The notes under the pieces: model-generated
Told to the model about the DNA's origin: nothing
Seen by the model: only the letters and a program-made list of their open reading frames with translations
The model's database searches: none
Shown here: one piece after another, positions 45,033-53,506 of the stretch
Layout: the number at the start of each line of letters is the position of its first letter
Numbering within the stretch: the stretch's first letter is position 1
Made by a program: the position numbers and the translations under genes
Source: JAEUHO01 sp046350655
GTDB taxonomy: Bacteria > Planctomycetota > PLA2 > JAEUHO01
Reading direction: 5' to 3'
Assembly: GCA_046350655.1 (NCBI GenBank)
Contig: JAXMAB010000015.1
Location: forward strand, 8,586-72,585
DNA: 64,000 bases

Positions 45033-46748
45033 GTGGAGAACCCGCTCGTCCGCCACCTCCGCGACTCCAAGGCGCTCTCGGACGAGCAGCTCCGCGACGC
45101 CCTGGACGCGGAGCGGGACACGGGCTGGTCGCTCGACCGCGTCATCCTGACGAAGGGCCTGATGTCGGAGCACGACCTGCTCCGCGCCATCGCCGAGAGC
45201 CTCGCGATCCCCTACCGGGAGAGCATCGCCGACGCGGCCGTGCCCACGGCCTTCGTCGACAAGGTGCCCGTCCAGTTCGCGCGCAACTACTACCTCGTCG
45301 GCATCGGCAGCCACGAGGGCACGATGCAGGTGGCCACGGCGTCGCCCCTCGACGCCTACCCGATGGACGACCTGGCCGGGATGCTCGGTTGCGAGCTCGA
45401 GCCCGTGCTCGCGCCGCGCACCGAGATCACCAGCCTCATCAACAAGGCGTACAAGCACAAGCAGGACATCGTCCAGGAGTCGATCTCGGGGCTGGAGGAC
45501 GCCGACGAGGACCTCCTGTCGCTCGCCGAGGGCGTCGAGATGTCGGAGGACATCCTCGACGTCGCCAACAAGGCGCCCATCATCAAGCTGGTGAACATGC
45601 TGTTCTTCCAGGCCTTGAAGATGCGGGCCAGCGACATCCACCTGCAGCCGTTCGAGGACCGCCTGCAGGTCCGCTACCGCATCGACGGCGTGCTGTACGA
45701 CATGGAGGCGGTGCCCAAGAAGGTCCAGGACGCGGTCACGAGCCGCATCAAGGTCATGGGCAAGCTCGACATCGCCGAGCGCCGCCTGCCGCAGGACGGC
45801 CGCGCGTCGGTGCGCATCGGCGACGCCGAGGTGGACGTCCGCATCTCGTCGGTGCCGACGAACCACGGCGAGCGCATCGTGCTGCGCCTCCTCGACAAGT
45901 CGGCGCGCCTCTACGAGCTCGAGGAGATCGGGCTCATCGACGACAACCTCCGGCTCGTCGAGAAGTTCATCGACTACGACCACGGCATCATCTTCGTCTC
46001 GGGCCCGACGGGCTCCGGCAAGACGACCACGCTCTACGCGTCGCTCTCGCGCATCAACTCGACGCAGATGAACGTGATGACGATCGAGGACCCGATCGAG
46101 TACCACCTGCCCGGCATCAGCCAGATCCAGGTGAACGAGAAGAAGGGCCTCACGTTCGCGGGGGGCCTCCGGTCGCTGCTGCGCCAGGACCCGGACATCA
46201 TGATGGTGGGCGAGGTGCGCGACGTCGAGACGGCCCGCATCGCGATCCAGGCCGCCCAGACCGGTCACCTCGTCTTCAGCACCATCCACACCAACGACGC
46301 CCCCACCGTCGTGACCCGCCTCCTCGACATCGGCATCGAGCCGTACCTGCTGGCGTCGTCGCTGCTCGTGTCGATCGCCCAGCGCCTCGTCCGCGTCATC
46401 TGCCCCGACTGCAAGGAGCAGTACACGCCGAACCACGACGACCTGCTCGAGCTGAAGGACCTCCAGATCGACCCGGACCGCCTGCCCGAGGGCAAGCTCC
46501 ACCGCGGGCGCGGCTGCGGCAACTGCTTCAACAGCGGCTACCTCGACCGCACGGGCATCTACGAGATCCTCCCCGTGGACGACGCGCTGAAGGACCAGAT
46601 CGTCGCGCGGGCGAGCGCCTCGTCGATGAAGAAGTCCGCGATCGAACGCGGGTTCACGACGCTCCGCATGGACGGCGCGAACAAGGTCATCCGCGGCATG
46701 ACGACGGCGGAGGAGATCTTCCGCGTCACGCAGATGGACGTCCTGTAG
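45033..46748 (+). CDS. gspE: type II secretion ATPase GspE
   Basis: 571 residues from GTG 45033, with GGAGG 5 nt before it and only 10 bp after gspD. MshEN-type N-domain (RDALDAERDTGWSLDRVILT), then the ATPase: Walker A VSGPTGSGKTTTLYASL, Walker B DIMMVGEVRDVETARIA, His box FSTIHTNDAPTVVTRL, and the zinc site CPDC...CGNC. It drives pseudopilus extension at the inner membrane. Compared with the protein at 4130 it lacks the receiver domain, so the two ATPases are not simple duplicates. Confidence 0.95.
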   Translation: MENPLVRHLRDSKALSDEQLRDALDAERDTGWSLDRVILTKGLMSEHDLLRAIAESLAIPYRESIADAAVPTAFVDKVPVQFARNYYLVGIGSHEGTMQVATASPLDAYPMDDLAGMLGCELEPVLAPRTEITSLINKAYKHKQDIVQESISGLEDADEDLLSLAEGVEMSEDILDVANKAPIIKLVNMLFFQALKMRASDIHLQPFEDRLQVRYRIDGVLYDMEAVPKKVQDAVTSRIKVMGKLDIAERRLPQDGRASVRIGDAEVDVRISSVPTNHGERIVLRLLDKSARLYELEEIGLIDDNLRLVEKFIDYDHGIIFVSGPTGSGKTTTLYASLSRINSTQMNVMTIEDPIEYHLPGISQIQVNEKKGLTFAGGLRSLLRQDPDIMMVGEVRDVETARIAIQAAQTGHLVFSTIHTNDAPTVVTRLLDIGIEPYLLASSLLVSIAQRLVRVICPDCKEQYTPNHDDLLELKDLQIDPDRLPEGKLHRGRGCGNCFNSGYLDRTGIYEILPVDDALKDQIVARASASSMKKSAIERGFTTLRMDGANKVIRGMTTAEEIFRVTQMDVL

Positions 46749-46806
46749 GTGACCGCGCCCGCCCCCCGTCCGACGCCGGCCGCCCCCGCGGGGAGCGCGT
46801 AGCCCC

Positions 46807-48084
46807 GTGCCGATCTACGACTACAAGGGCCTGACGCCGAAGGGCGACAGCAAGGCCGGCATCATCGACGCCGACTCGCCGCGCGAGGCGCGCATCAAGC
46901 TGCGCTCGCAGAACGTCCTCGTCACGGAGATCGTGCCGCGGCGGATGGACGGCGAGAAGCGCAAGGACGGCAAGGCCGTCAGCGGCGCCGACGTGCGCGC
47001 CGCGGCGGCCGCGAAGCCGCTCCTGCAGTTCAAGCGCACCCCCCGCGGCAAGCGCGAGGTCCCCACCTACACGCGCCAGCTCGCCACGCTGCTGCGCGCG
47101 GGCATCCCGCTCGCCTCCGCCATGTCCGCGCTCATCGAACAGAGCCAGACGCCCGACCTCGAGGCCGCGTTCCGCGACATCCGCGAGCGGATCACCCAGG
47201 GCCTCTCGTTCGCCGAGGCGCTGGCGTACCACCCCGCGTACTTCGACGACCTGTTCGTGAACATGGTCAAGGCCGGCGAGGCGTCGGGCAACCTCGACGC
47301 CGTGCTCGAGCGCCTGGCCGAGTACCTCCAGAAGCAGGCGTCGATCCGCAGCAAGGTCTCCGCCGCCCTCGCGTACCCCATCGTGATGATGGGCATCGGC
47401 GTGGTCATCGTCATCATCCTGATGTCGTTCGTCGTGCCGAAGATCATGACGATCGTCGCCCAGTCGAAGCAGGCCCTGCCGTTCACCACGCGGCTCCTCC
47501 AGGCCGGCAGCCAGTTCATCGCCGACTGGTGGATGGTGATGCTGTCGTCGATCCTCGGCATCGCGCTGCTGCACCGGTTCCTCACCCGCCGCCCCGAGTA
47601 CCGGTACGCGGTGGACAAGGCGAAGCTCAAGCTGCCGATCCTCGGCGACCTCCTCCGCAAGACCGCGGTCTCGCGGTTCGCGGTGTCGATGAGCACGCTG
47701 CTCAAGAGCGGCGTCCCGGTCCTCGAGGCGCTCAACATCGTCAAGGACGTCGTCGGCAACGCCGTCGTGCAGCGCGTCCTCGACACCGTGCACGACCGCA
47801 TCGTCGAGGGCACCGACATCTCGACGCCGATCAAGAAGTCGGGCGTCTTCCCGCCCGTCGTCGGCTACATGATCGCGGTCGGCGAGCAGTCCGGCCAGCT
47901 CGAGGACATGCTCGACCGCGTCGCCACCTCGTACGACGAGGAGGTCACGATCACGACGGAGAAGGTCACGAGCCTCCTCGAGCCGCTGATCATCGTCGCG
48001 ATGGCCCTCGTCGTCGGCTTCATCGTCATCGCGATCATGCAGCCCATCCTCAAGATCTCGGACATCTCGCGCGTCCGGAAGTAG
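46807..48084 (+). CDS. gspF: type II secretion inner-membrane platform protein GspF
   Basis: 425 residues from GTG 46807. Two T2SSF domains (~75-200 and ~280-400: YTRQLATLLRAGIPLASAMS; FAVSMSTLLKSGVPVLEALN) with the GEASGNLDAVLERLA and GEQSGQLEDMLDRVA signatures, and three transmembrane helices (for example VIVIILMSFVVPKIMTIV; LIIVAMALVVGFIVIAIM). The first ~70 residues have the usual YDYKGLTPKGDSKAG start. It links the ATPase to the pseudopilus. The gene is followed by a 295-bp gap holding a very stable inverted repeat, so expression may drop before gspG. Confidence 0.94.
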   Translation: MPIYDYKGLTPKGDSKAGIIDADSPREARIKLRSQNVLVTEIVPRRMDGEKRKDGKAVSGADVRAAAAAKPLLQFKRTPRGKREVPTYTRQLATLLRAGIPLASAMSALIEQSQTPDLEAAFRDIRERITQGLSFAEALAYHPAYFDDLFVNMVKAGEASGNLDAVLERLAEYLQKQASIRSKVSAALAYPIVMMGIGVVIVIILMSFVVPKIMTIVAQSKQALPFTTRLLQAGSQFIADWWMVMLSSILGIALLHRFLTRRPEYRYAVDKAKLKLPILGDLLRKTAVSRFAVSMSTLLKSGVPVLEALNIVKDVVGNAVVQRVLDTVHDRIVEGTDISTPIKKSGVFPPVVGYMIAVGEQSGQLEDMLDRVATSYDEEVTITTEKVTSLLEPLIIVAMALVVGFIVIAIMQPILKISDISRVRK

Positions 48085-48190
48085 GCCGCGCGCACCCCGC
48101 GCCCGCCCCCCGGGGGCCGCGGCCGCCGGGACGTCCCTCGGGCCCCGTCGCGCGCCCGCGGCGGCCCGCGGGAGGGCGGAGGCGATCCCC

Positions 48191-48230
48191 GGGACCGCGA
48201 GGCCCGGCGCCCGCCGGGCCTCGCGGTCCC
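48191..48230. repeat. perfect 19-bp inverted pair of the dispersed motif between gspF and gspG
   Basis: GGGACCGCGAGGCCCGGCG (48191-48209) and its exact complement (48212-48230) around 2 nt, 106 nt after the gspF stop. This would form an extremely stable hairpin in mRNA. It may attenuate or process the gsp transcript; without a T-run, a classic terminator is unlikely. A candidate -10 for gspG, TAGGAT, is at 48307-48312. Confidence 0.75.
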
Positions 48231-48379
48231 GCGCAGCCGACCGCCCCCTGGGCGCCGAGGGGCGTCCCGACGGGCGGCGCGGGTGGGTGCCGCGCCGGGG
48301 ACCCGGTAGGATGGGAACGGTCGGCCCGGGCGCGTCGTCCAAGGACGCGTGAGGGGCCATCGCTCCTCCGAGGATCCCC

Positions 48380-48802
48380 ATGAACCCCGCCACCCCCCGT
48401 TCCCGTCGCGCCGCCCGCGGCTTCACGCTCATCGAGCTGATGGTCGTGATCGTGATCCTGGGCCTGTTGATCGGCCTCGTCGGGACGAACGTCTGGAACG
48501 CGCTGTTCGGCGCGACCCGCGACACCGCGAAGATGCAGATGCGCAACTTCGGGCAGTCGATCGACCAGTACAAGGCCCGCAACCGGTCGCTGCCGAAGTC
48601 GCTCGACGAGCTGACGCAGGAGGACCCGAACACCAAGGAGCCGTACATGGAGAAGATCCCGAACGACCCTTGGGGGCAGCCGTACGAGTACCGGATCACC
48701 GACGAGCGCCGCAACCGCTACGAGATCCAGTGCGGCGGCGACGACAAGCAGCTCGGCACCGAGGACGACCTCTACTACCCCGAGCGCGACGGCGCGAAGT
48801 GA
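48380..48802 (+). CDS. gspG: type II secretion major pseudopilin GspG
   Basis: 140 residues. A short basic leader ends RRAARG before FTLIELMVVIVILGLLIGL, the prepilin peptidase site (G|F, Glu at +5) and hydrophobic helix. The GspG globular domain follows, with LPKSLDELTQE, PYMEKIPNDPWGQPYEYRI and the calcium-binding-type C-terminus GGDDKQLGTEDDL. It builds the pseudopilus shaft. GAGG lies 8 nt before ATG 48380. The stop overlaps the gspH start. Confidence 0.95.
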   Translation: MNPATPRSRRAARGFTLIELMVVIVILGLLIGLVGTNVWNALFGATRDTAKMQMRNFGQSIDQYKARNRSLPKSLDELTQEDPNTKEPYMEKIPNDPWGQPYEYRITDERRNRYEIQCGGDDKQLGTEDDLYYPERDGAK

Positions 48803-49530
48803 CCGCGGCCCCGTCCCTCCCGCCCGGCGGCGCGACGGGGCCCGCACCCGCGCCCGCGGCGTCGCGCCGGACCGGGCCGGGGCGCCCGACGGCGACGGGA
48901 CGGCGGGGTTTCACGCTCCTCGAGCTGATGGCCGTGATGGTCATCATCGGGTTCATGCTGCTGCTGCTGCCGCCGCGCATGGACACGTACGGCGACCGCA
49001 GCCGGCTCGAGTCCGCGGCGAACACCCTCATCTCGGCGTTCACCGGCGTGCGCGAGACGGCGATCATCGACGGCCACGAGGCGCGCATCCAGTTCACGCT
49101 GCCCGGGTCCACCGACGACCGCAGGAAGACCGGCGCGTACCGCTACCTCGTCGGCCCCGAGGAGCGCCGGACCTCGAAGGCGCTCCGCGAGGAGGGGGAC
49201 GTCGAGGAGGACCGCCCGACACGCCGCTCCGAGGAGGAGTGGATCGAGTCGTCGTGGTACCCGCTGCCCGACGGCGTCGTGCTCGAGGGCTTCAGCACGA
49301 CGGCGGGCGAGTGGATCCGCTCCAACCCCCGCGGCGACCCGGTCGAGGTGTCGTTCCACCCCGACGGGAGCGTGCGGCCCGCGTGCGCGCTGCGGATCAC
49401 GTGCGTCGACCTGCCCGCCGCCGCCGCGCGGACCCTCACGATCGTCGTGAACCCGCTGACGGCGGCGGCCTCGATCACCGACGGCGAGGGCGACCTGCCC
49501 AAGTCGCGCGACCCGAGCGACTTCAAGTGA
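48799..49530 (+). CDS. gspH: type II secretion minor pseudopilin, GspH-like
   Basis: 243 residues from GTG 48799 (GTGA overlap with gspG). An unusually long Pro/Ala/Thr leader of ~36 residues precedes the class III signal TGRRG|FTLLELMAVMVIIGFM. The globular part has the GspH/FimT pattern: SRLESAANTLISAFTGVRET, a Glu/Arg-rich loop and VEVSFHPDGSVRPA near the C-terminus. It is assigned by position and this motif. The long leader is odd; a later start would leave the junction uncoupled. Confidence 0.85.
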   Translation: MTAAPSLPPGGATGPAPAPAASRRTGPGRPTATGRRGFTLLELMAVMVIIGFMLLLLPPRMDTYGDRSRLESAANTLISAFTGVRETAIIDGHEARIQFTLPGSTDDRRKTGAYRYLVGPEERRTSKALREEGDVEEDRPTRRSEEEWIESSWYPLPDGVVLEGFSTTAGEWIRSNPRGDPVEVSFHPDGSVRPACALRITCVDLPAAAARTLTIVVNPLTAAASITDGEGDLPKSRDPSDFK

Positions 49531-50150
49531 CGACGACGCCCCGCCCCCACCCGGCGAGCGGCCCGCGCGGCGACGCGCGGGGCTTCACGCTGCTCGAGCT
49601 GGTCTTCGCGTTCGCGATCCTCGCGCTCGCGATCGTGGGGCTCATGGAGTCGCAGACGAAGTCGATGGACAAGGGCGTGAAGACGCTCGAGCTGCGCGAC
49701 CTCCGCGTGATGGCGGACACGGTGTTCCGCCGGATCGTGTACGAGTCGAACAAGTGGGAGGACGGGCAGCGCGGCGACGCGGCCGACTGGTACGCCGACT
49801 TCGCGCAGGTGCCCGCGGGCCCCCAGCGCGACCGGTGGAAGCAGTACCGGCTCGAGCTCCGCAAGAAGAAGGGCCTCGTGGCGGGCACGGACCCGTCGGG
49901 CGGCCTGAGCGCGCTGTTCGAGGACGCCGGGACCACGAGCACCTCGACGTCGTCCGGGTCGACGTCGGGCACCGGGACCGGGACGGGCACCGGCTCGTCG
50001 TCGTCGGAGACGGACGGGGCCACGACGGGCGAGCCCGCGTACCTGCTCGAGCTCAACGTCTACTTCCAGGACCGCGAGGAGCCCGAGCTCGTGCTCCGCT
50101 CGATCGTGCCGCTCTCCCAGGACGAGCTGGACCAGTTCCAGAAGAAGTGA
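49527..50150 (+). CDS. type II secretion minor pseudopilin, GspI-like
   Basis: 207 residues from GTG 49527 (overlapping gspH). The prepilin signal is GDARG|FTLLELVFAFAILALA. The rest has ETQ/ESQ-type helix end MESQTKSMDKGVKTLEL, then a long Ser/Thr/Gly-rich linker (~145-175) and a short beta segment. Order D-E-F-G-H-I-J supports GspI, but the body is longer than usual and the low-complexity insert is not standard. Confidence 0.75.
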   Translation: MTTTPRPHPASGPRGDARGFTLLELVFAFAILALAIVGLMESQTKSMDKGVKTLELRDLRVMADTVFRRIVYESNKWEDGQRGDAADWYADFAQVPAGPQRDRWKQYRLELRKKKGLVAGTDPSGGLSALFEDAGTTSTSTSSGSTSGTGTGTGTGSSSSETDGATTGEPAYLLELNVYFQDREEPELVLRSIVPLSQDELDQFQKK

Positions 50151-50956
50151 ACGCCGCCGCCGCCCCCCGTCCGACCTCCCGCCGCGGGCGACCGGGCCTC
50201 GCGTCCCGGGGCTTCACGCTGCTCGAGATCAGCGTCACGTTCGCGCTGCTCGCGCTGATGCTGTCGTTCGTCTACCAGACGCTCTCGAACACGGTGCGCA
50301 ACGCGGCGGTCCTCAACGAGGACCTCGAGGCGCCGAAGATCGAGACGGCGATCCTCGACGAGATCATCCGCGACCTCCGGTTCGTGTACTTCCGGCCGGG
50401 CCAGCTGAAGGCCGACGCGGGGTTCTGGGGGCGCAACCGCACGCCGAACGGCGTGGACGGCGACCGCCTCGACTTCCTGACGTGCCGCGAGAGCCGGCGC
50501 GCCGAGCTCGAGGACACGAACCAGGCGCAGGTGAGCGCGCCGCTGATCGAGGTCGGGTACGCGTGCCGGCCGAGCGAGCAGTACGACCGGATGCTGGAGC
50601 TCTGGCGCCGCGAGGACTACTTCACCGACGACGACCCGACGGACGGCGGGAAGTTCGACCTCGTGTACGACAAGATCCGGAGCTTCGACCTGACGTACTA
50701 CGCCGCCGGCGAGGACCGCCAGGAGGGCGAGAAGCCGCTCGACGAGTGGGACTCGAAGATCCAGCACAAGCTGCCGGCGGCCATCGTGCTGCGGATGACG
50801 TACGACGTGAAGCCGCCGGTGAAGGCGGACCGGGGCAGCCGCGCCAACCAGGGACCGCTGCCGAACTCCGTCCGCCGGATCATCCTGCTGAAGCCGGCGA
50901 CGTCGGTGGCCATCGAGGCGGGGATGGACGCCGCGATGGCGCCGAGCATGCGCTGA
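50147..50956 (+). CDS. type II secretion minor pseudopilin, GspJ-like
   Basis: 269 residues from GTG 50147 (overlapping the gspI-like gene). The prepilin signal is GLASRG|FTLLEISVTFALLALMLSF. GspJ features follow: the segment ETAILDEIIRDLRFVYFRPG, DRLDFLTC and the strand-rich C-terminus. A dispersed-motif copy (50189-50207) encodes the leader residues just before the cleavage site, so the motif has been accommodated in a tolerant part of the gene. No gspK, L or M follows. Confidence 0.75.
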   Translation: MNAAAAPRPTSRRGRPGLASRGFTLLEISVTFALLALMLSFVYQTLSNTVRNAAVLNEDLEAPKIETAILDEIIRDLRFVYFRPGQLKADAGFWGRNRTPNGVDGDRLDFLTCRESRRAELEDTNQAQVSAPLIEVGYACRPSEQYDRMLELWRREDYFTDDDPTDGGKFDLVYDKIRSFDLTYYAAGEDRQEGEKPLDEWDSKIQHKLPAAIVLRMTYDVKPPVKADRGSRANQGPLPNSVRRIILLKPATSVAIEAGMDAAMAPSMR

Positions 50957-51133
50957 AGCGGCCGTCCGGCGGGCGAAACGCGAGGCCCGGCCCGCGGTAC
51001 GGACGGGTGGACCTCCCCCGGCGCGCCGCGGCGCCCCCCGGGGGCCCCGGGCACCCCCGGGGAACCGGCGCCGCCCCCGCCGCGTCGGATAGCGTGTTGC
51101 GCCCGGGGTCGGTCTCCCCGGATCGGAGGATTC

Positions 51134-53299
51134 ATGGCGCGTTCCCGCCGCTCGTTCGTTCCCTCGCTCGTGGCCCTGGGGCTGGTCGCCCTCGGGGTGC
51201 CCGCGGTCGTCCCGACCGCCCGGGCCGCCGACGACGGGGCCTCGCTCCGCCTCGAGACGGTCGTCCCCGGCCGGACCCTGGCGTTCGCCGCCATGGAGGA
51301 CATCGGGGCGTGGGGTGCGCGCTGGAAGCAGACCGCGCTCGCGAAGCTCTTCGCCGACCCCGACATGCGCGCCTTCATGGGGCCCCTCGAGGAGGACCTC
51401 ACGAAGATGCTCGAGGGCGGCGACGGCCGCGAGGAGTCGCCCGTGCCCCCCGAGGCGCGGGAGGTCTTCAAGCAGCTGCAGGGCCTGTCGGGCCAGGCGG
51501 CGGTGGCCCTCGTCGCGATGCCCGAGGGGCGGAAGATGCCGGTGATGGCGGCGGGCCTCGACTTCGGCACGCACCTCTCGGACTTCGTGACGTTCCTCGA
51601 GCGGATGAAGGAGCGCCAGGGCGACCTGCCGCTCAAGATCGAGGAGAAGGACGGCAAGACGTGGTGGACGCTCGGCAACCCCGAGCGCCCCGACATGGTC
51701 GGCACGACGCTCGGCGGGTCGGTCCTCATGTCGACGGACCGCGCGTGGGTGGACGACGTCGTCGCGCGCAAGGGCGCGCCGGTCGACGGCTCCCTCGCGA
51801 CGGTCGCGTCGTTCCAGACCTCGCGCAAGGCCGCGGGCGACGGGACGGCGATGTTCGTGTTCGGCAACGCCCCGGCGCTGCTCGACCGCTTCCTCCCGAA
51901 CATGCCGCCCGAGGCGCCGCGCATGATGAAGGCCCTCGGCGTGGACACCATGCGCGGCCTCTCGTACGCGTTCGGGTTCCACGGCGACGTGTTCCGCGAG
52001 ACGATCGTCCTCGACGCGCCGGCGAACGACGCCGGCCTGATGAGCCTCCTCCGCTCGAAGCCGATCGACCGCAAGGGCCTCGCCCTGGCGCCGTCGACGG
52101 CGTTCGTGTTCGGCGAGTCGTCCTTCCCGCTGTCGCGCCTGCTCCCGACGATCCGGCCGATCCTCACCGAGATCGACGCGGACCTCCCGCAGCACCTCGA
52201 CAAGGCGCTCGCCGACGCGAAGGCCGCGACCGGCGTGGACCTCGAGAAGGACCTGCTGCCGATGCTGTCCGACGACCTGTCGTACTACGTCGGCATGCCG
52301 GAGACGGGCGGCCTGTACCCGGAGCTCGTCGTGTCCCTCGGCGTGAAGGACCCCGCGGCCTTCGAGAAGGCCGCGCAGAAGGCGGTGGACGGCCTGCTGC
52401 AGACCGCCGGCAAGGACGAGCACGTCACCGGCCGCCAGCGCATGGTCGAGTGGCACGGCAAGCGCCTCTACATGGTCGAGCTGGCCGGCGTGCGCCGCCG
52501 CGACATGGTCCCCTTCACCCCGACGTGGACCGTGATGGACGGCCGCTGGGTCATCACCCTCGTCCCGCACGCGATGAAGGAGCTCATCCTCCGCACGGAG
52601 CAGGGCGGCAAGGGACTCGCCGACCAGGAGGACGTCGTCTCGATCCTGCGCGGCGCGCCGGAGAACGCGACCTCGCTCGGCTACTTCGACCTGCAGGCGC
52701 TCCTGACGCTGCTGTACGACACCGGCGTGCCGCTGCTGCAGACCGTCGCGAAGCCGAACGTGCTCCGCGCCCCCGTCCGGCTCGACTGGGCGATGCTGCC
52801 GCCGACGCGGGCCGTCCGCCCGTACCTCCGCAGCATGGGCACCCACACGCACGTCGAGGGCGAGGCCTTCGTGGCGCAGATGGACAGCCCCATGGGCTAC
52901 GTCCTCCCGCTGGCCCTCGCGGCCGGCGTGGCGGGCGTCGCCATGAGCCGGCGCTCCGAGATCTCGGTGTCCGAGATGCCCGAGGTGACCTCGGAGTCGC
53001 GCGCCCTCGTCGCGGACCTCCAGGTCCAGAGCCTCGCGGACGCCGTCCGCGGCTACCACGCGGCCCACGGCAAGCTGCCCGGCAGCCTCGAGCAGCTCAC
53101 GCAGGAGACCGACCCGGGCACGGGCCGGCCCTGGCTCGACCGCGTCCGTCGCGACCCGTGGGGCGGCGAGTACGCCTTCACGGTGCTCGACGCGGCGAAG
53201 GGCACGTTCGAGGTCCGTTCGGCCGGCGCCGACGGCACGCCGAACACCCTCGACGACGTGGTGCACCCCACCGAGGCGGAGCGCGAGGGCTCGAAGTAG
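51134..53299 (+). CDS. secreted/membrane protein of unknown function with C-terminal GspG-like domain
   Basis: 721 residues from ATG 51134, GGAGG 7 nt upstream. Signal peptide (SLVALGLVALGVPAVVPTARA), then ~560 residues with repeated beta-alpha units resembling DUF3352-type surface proteins (for example LAFAAMEDIGAWGARWKQTA; VVSLGVKDPAAFEKAAQKAV). A hydrophobic segment follows at ~588-605 (GYVLPLALAAGVAGVAM). The last ~110 residues match the GspG globular fold: AVRGYHAAHGKLPGSLEQLT, VRRDPWGGEYAFTVLD and VRSAGADGTPNTLDDV, closely like the gspG product two kilobases upstream. It ends in a strong intrinsic terminator. It is the last gene after gspD-J and may be a substrate or pseudopilus-associated component (inference). 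Confidence 0.8.
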   Translation: MARSRRSFVPSLVALGLVALGVPAVVPTARAADDGASLRLETVVPGRTLAFAAMEDIGAWGARWKQTALAKLFADPDMRAFMGPLEEDLTKMLEGGDGREESPVPPEAREVFKQLQGLSGQAAVALVAMPEGRKMPVMAAGLDFGTHLSDFVTFLERMKERQGDLPLKIEEKDGKTWWTLGNPERPDMVGTTLGGSVLMSTDRAWVDDVVARKGAPVDGSLATVASFQTSRKAAGDGTAMFVFGNAPALLDRFLPNMPPEAPRMMKALGVDTMRGLSYAFGFHGDVFRETIVLDAPANDAGLMSLLRSKPIDRKGLALAPSTAFVFGESSFPLSRLLPTIRPILTEIDADLPQHLDKALADAKAATGVDLEKDLLPMLSDDLSYYVGMPETGGLYPELVVSLGVKDPAAFEKAAQKAVDGLLQTAGKDEHVTGRQRMVEWHGKRLYMVELAGVRRRDMVPFTPTWTVMDGRWVITLVPHAMKELILRTEQGGKGLADQEDVVSILRGAPENATSLGYFDLQALLTLLYDTGVPLLQTVAKPNVLRAPVRLDWAMLPPTRAVRPYLRSMGTHTHVEGEAFVAQMDSPMGYVLPLALAAGVAGVAMSRRSEISVSEMPEVTSESRALVADLQVQSLADAVRGYHAAHGKLPGSLEQLTQETDPGTGRPWLDRVRRDPWGGEYAFTVLDAAKGTFEVRSAGADGTPNTLDDVVHPTEAEREGSK

Positions 53300-53327
53300 T
53301 CCTCCCCCCCATCGTCCCCGTTCGCAC

Positions 53328-53364
53328 CGGGCCCCGCGGCATCCCCGCGGGGCCCGTTTCATTT
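53328..53364 (+). terminator. intrinsic terminator after the GspG-tailed protein
   Basis: CGGGCCCCGCGG (53328-53339) pairs perfectly with CCGCGGGGCCCG (53345-53356) around a 5-nt loop, followed by TTTCATTT. It closes the gsp region 29 nt after the stop. Confidence 0.85.
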
Positions 53365-53366
53365 CC

Positions 53367-53467
53367 ATCCGCCAAAAGATGCCGGTCGTTGATTGGCGGA
53401 TGCCGGCCGCCGGGCCTCGCGTTCCCCCGGTTCGATCCGCCCATCGATGCCGGTCGTTGATGAGCGG
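53367..53467. repeat. two hairpins with an identical 16-nt loop and different stems
   Basis: Copy 1: ATCCGCCAA (53367-53375) / TTGGCGGAT (53393-53401), a perfect 9-bp stem. Copy 2: CCGCCCATC (53437-53445) / GATGAGCGG (53459-53467), 8 of 9 pairs. Both present GATGCCGGTCGTTGAT (53378-53393; 53446-53461). A dispersed-motif copy (53409-53424) lies between. They are in the gap between two convergent genes. Confidence 0.65.
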
Positions 53468-53506
53468 CCCGCGCGCGGAAGGTGGCCCCCGCGCGGGCGG
53501 CGAAGG

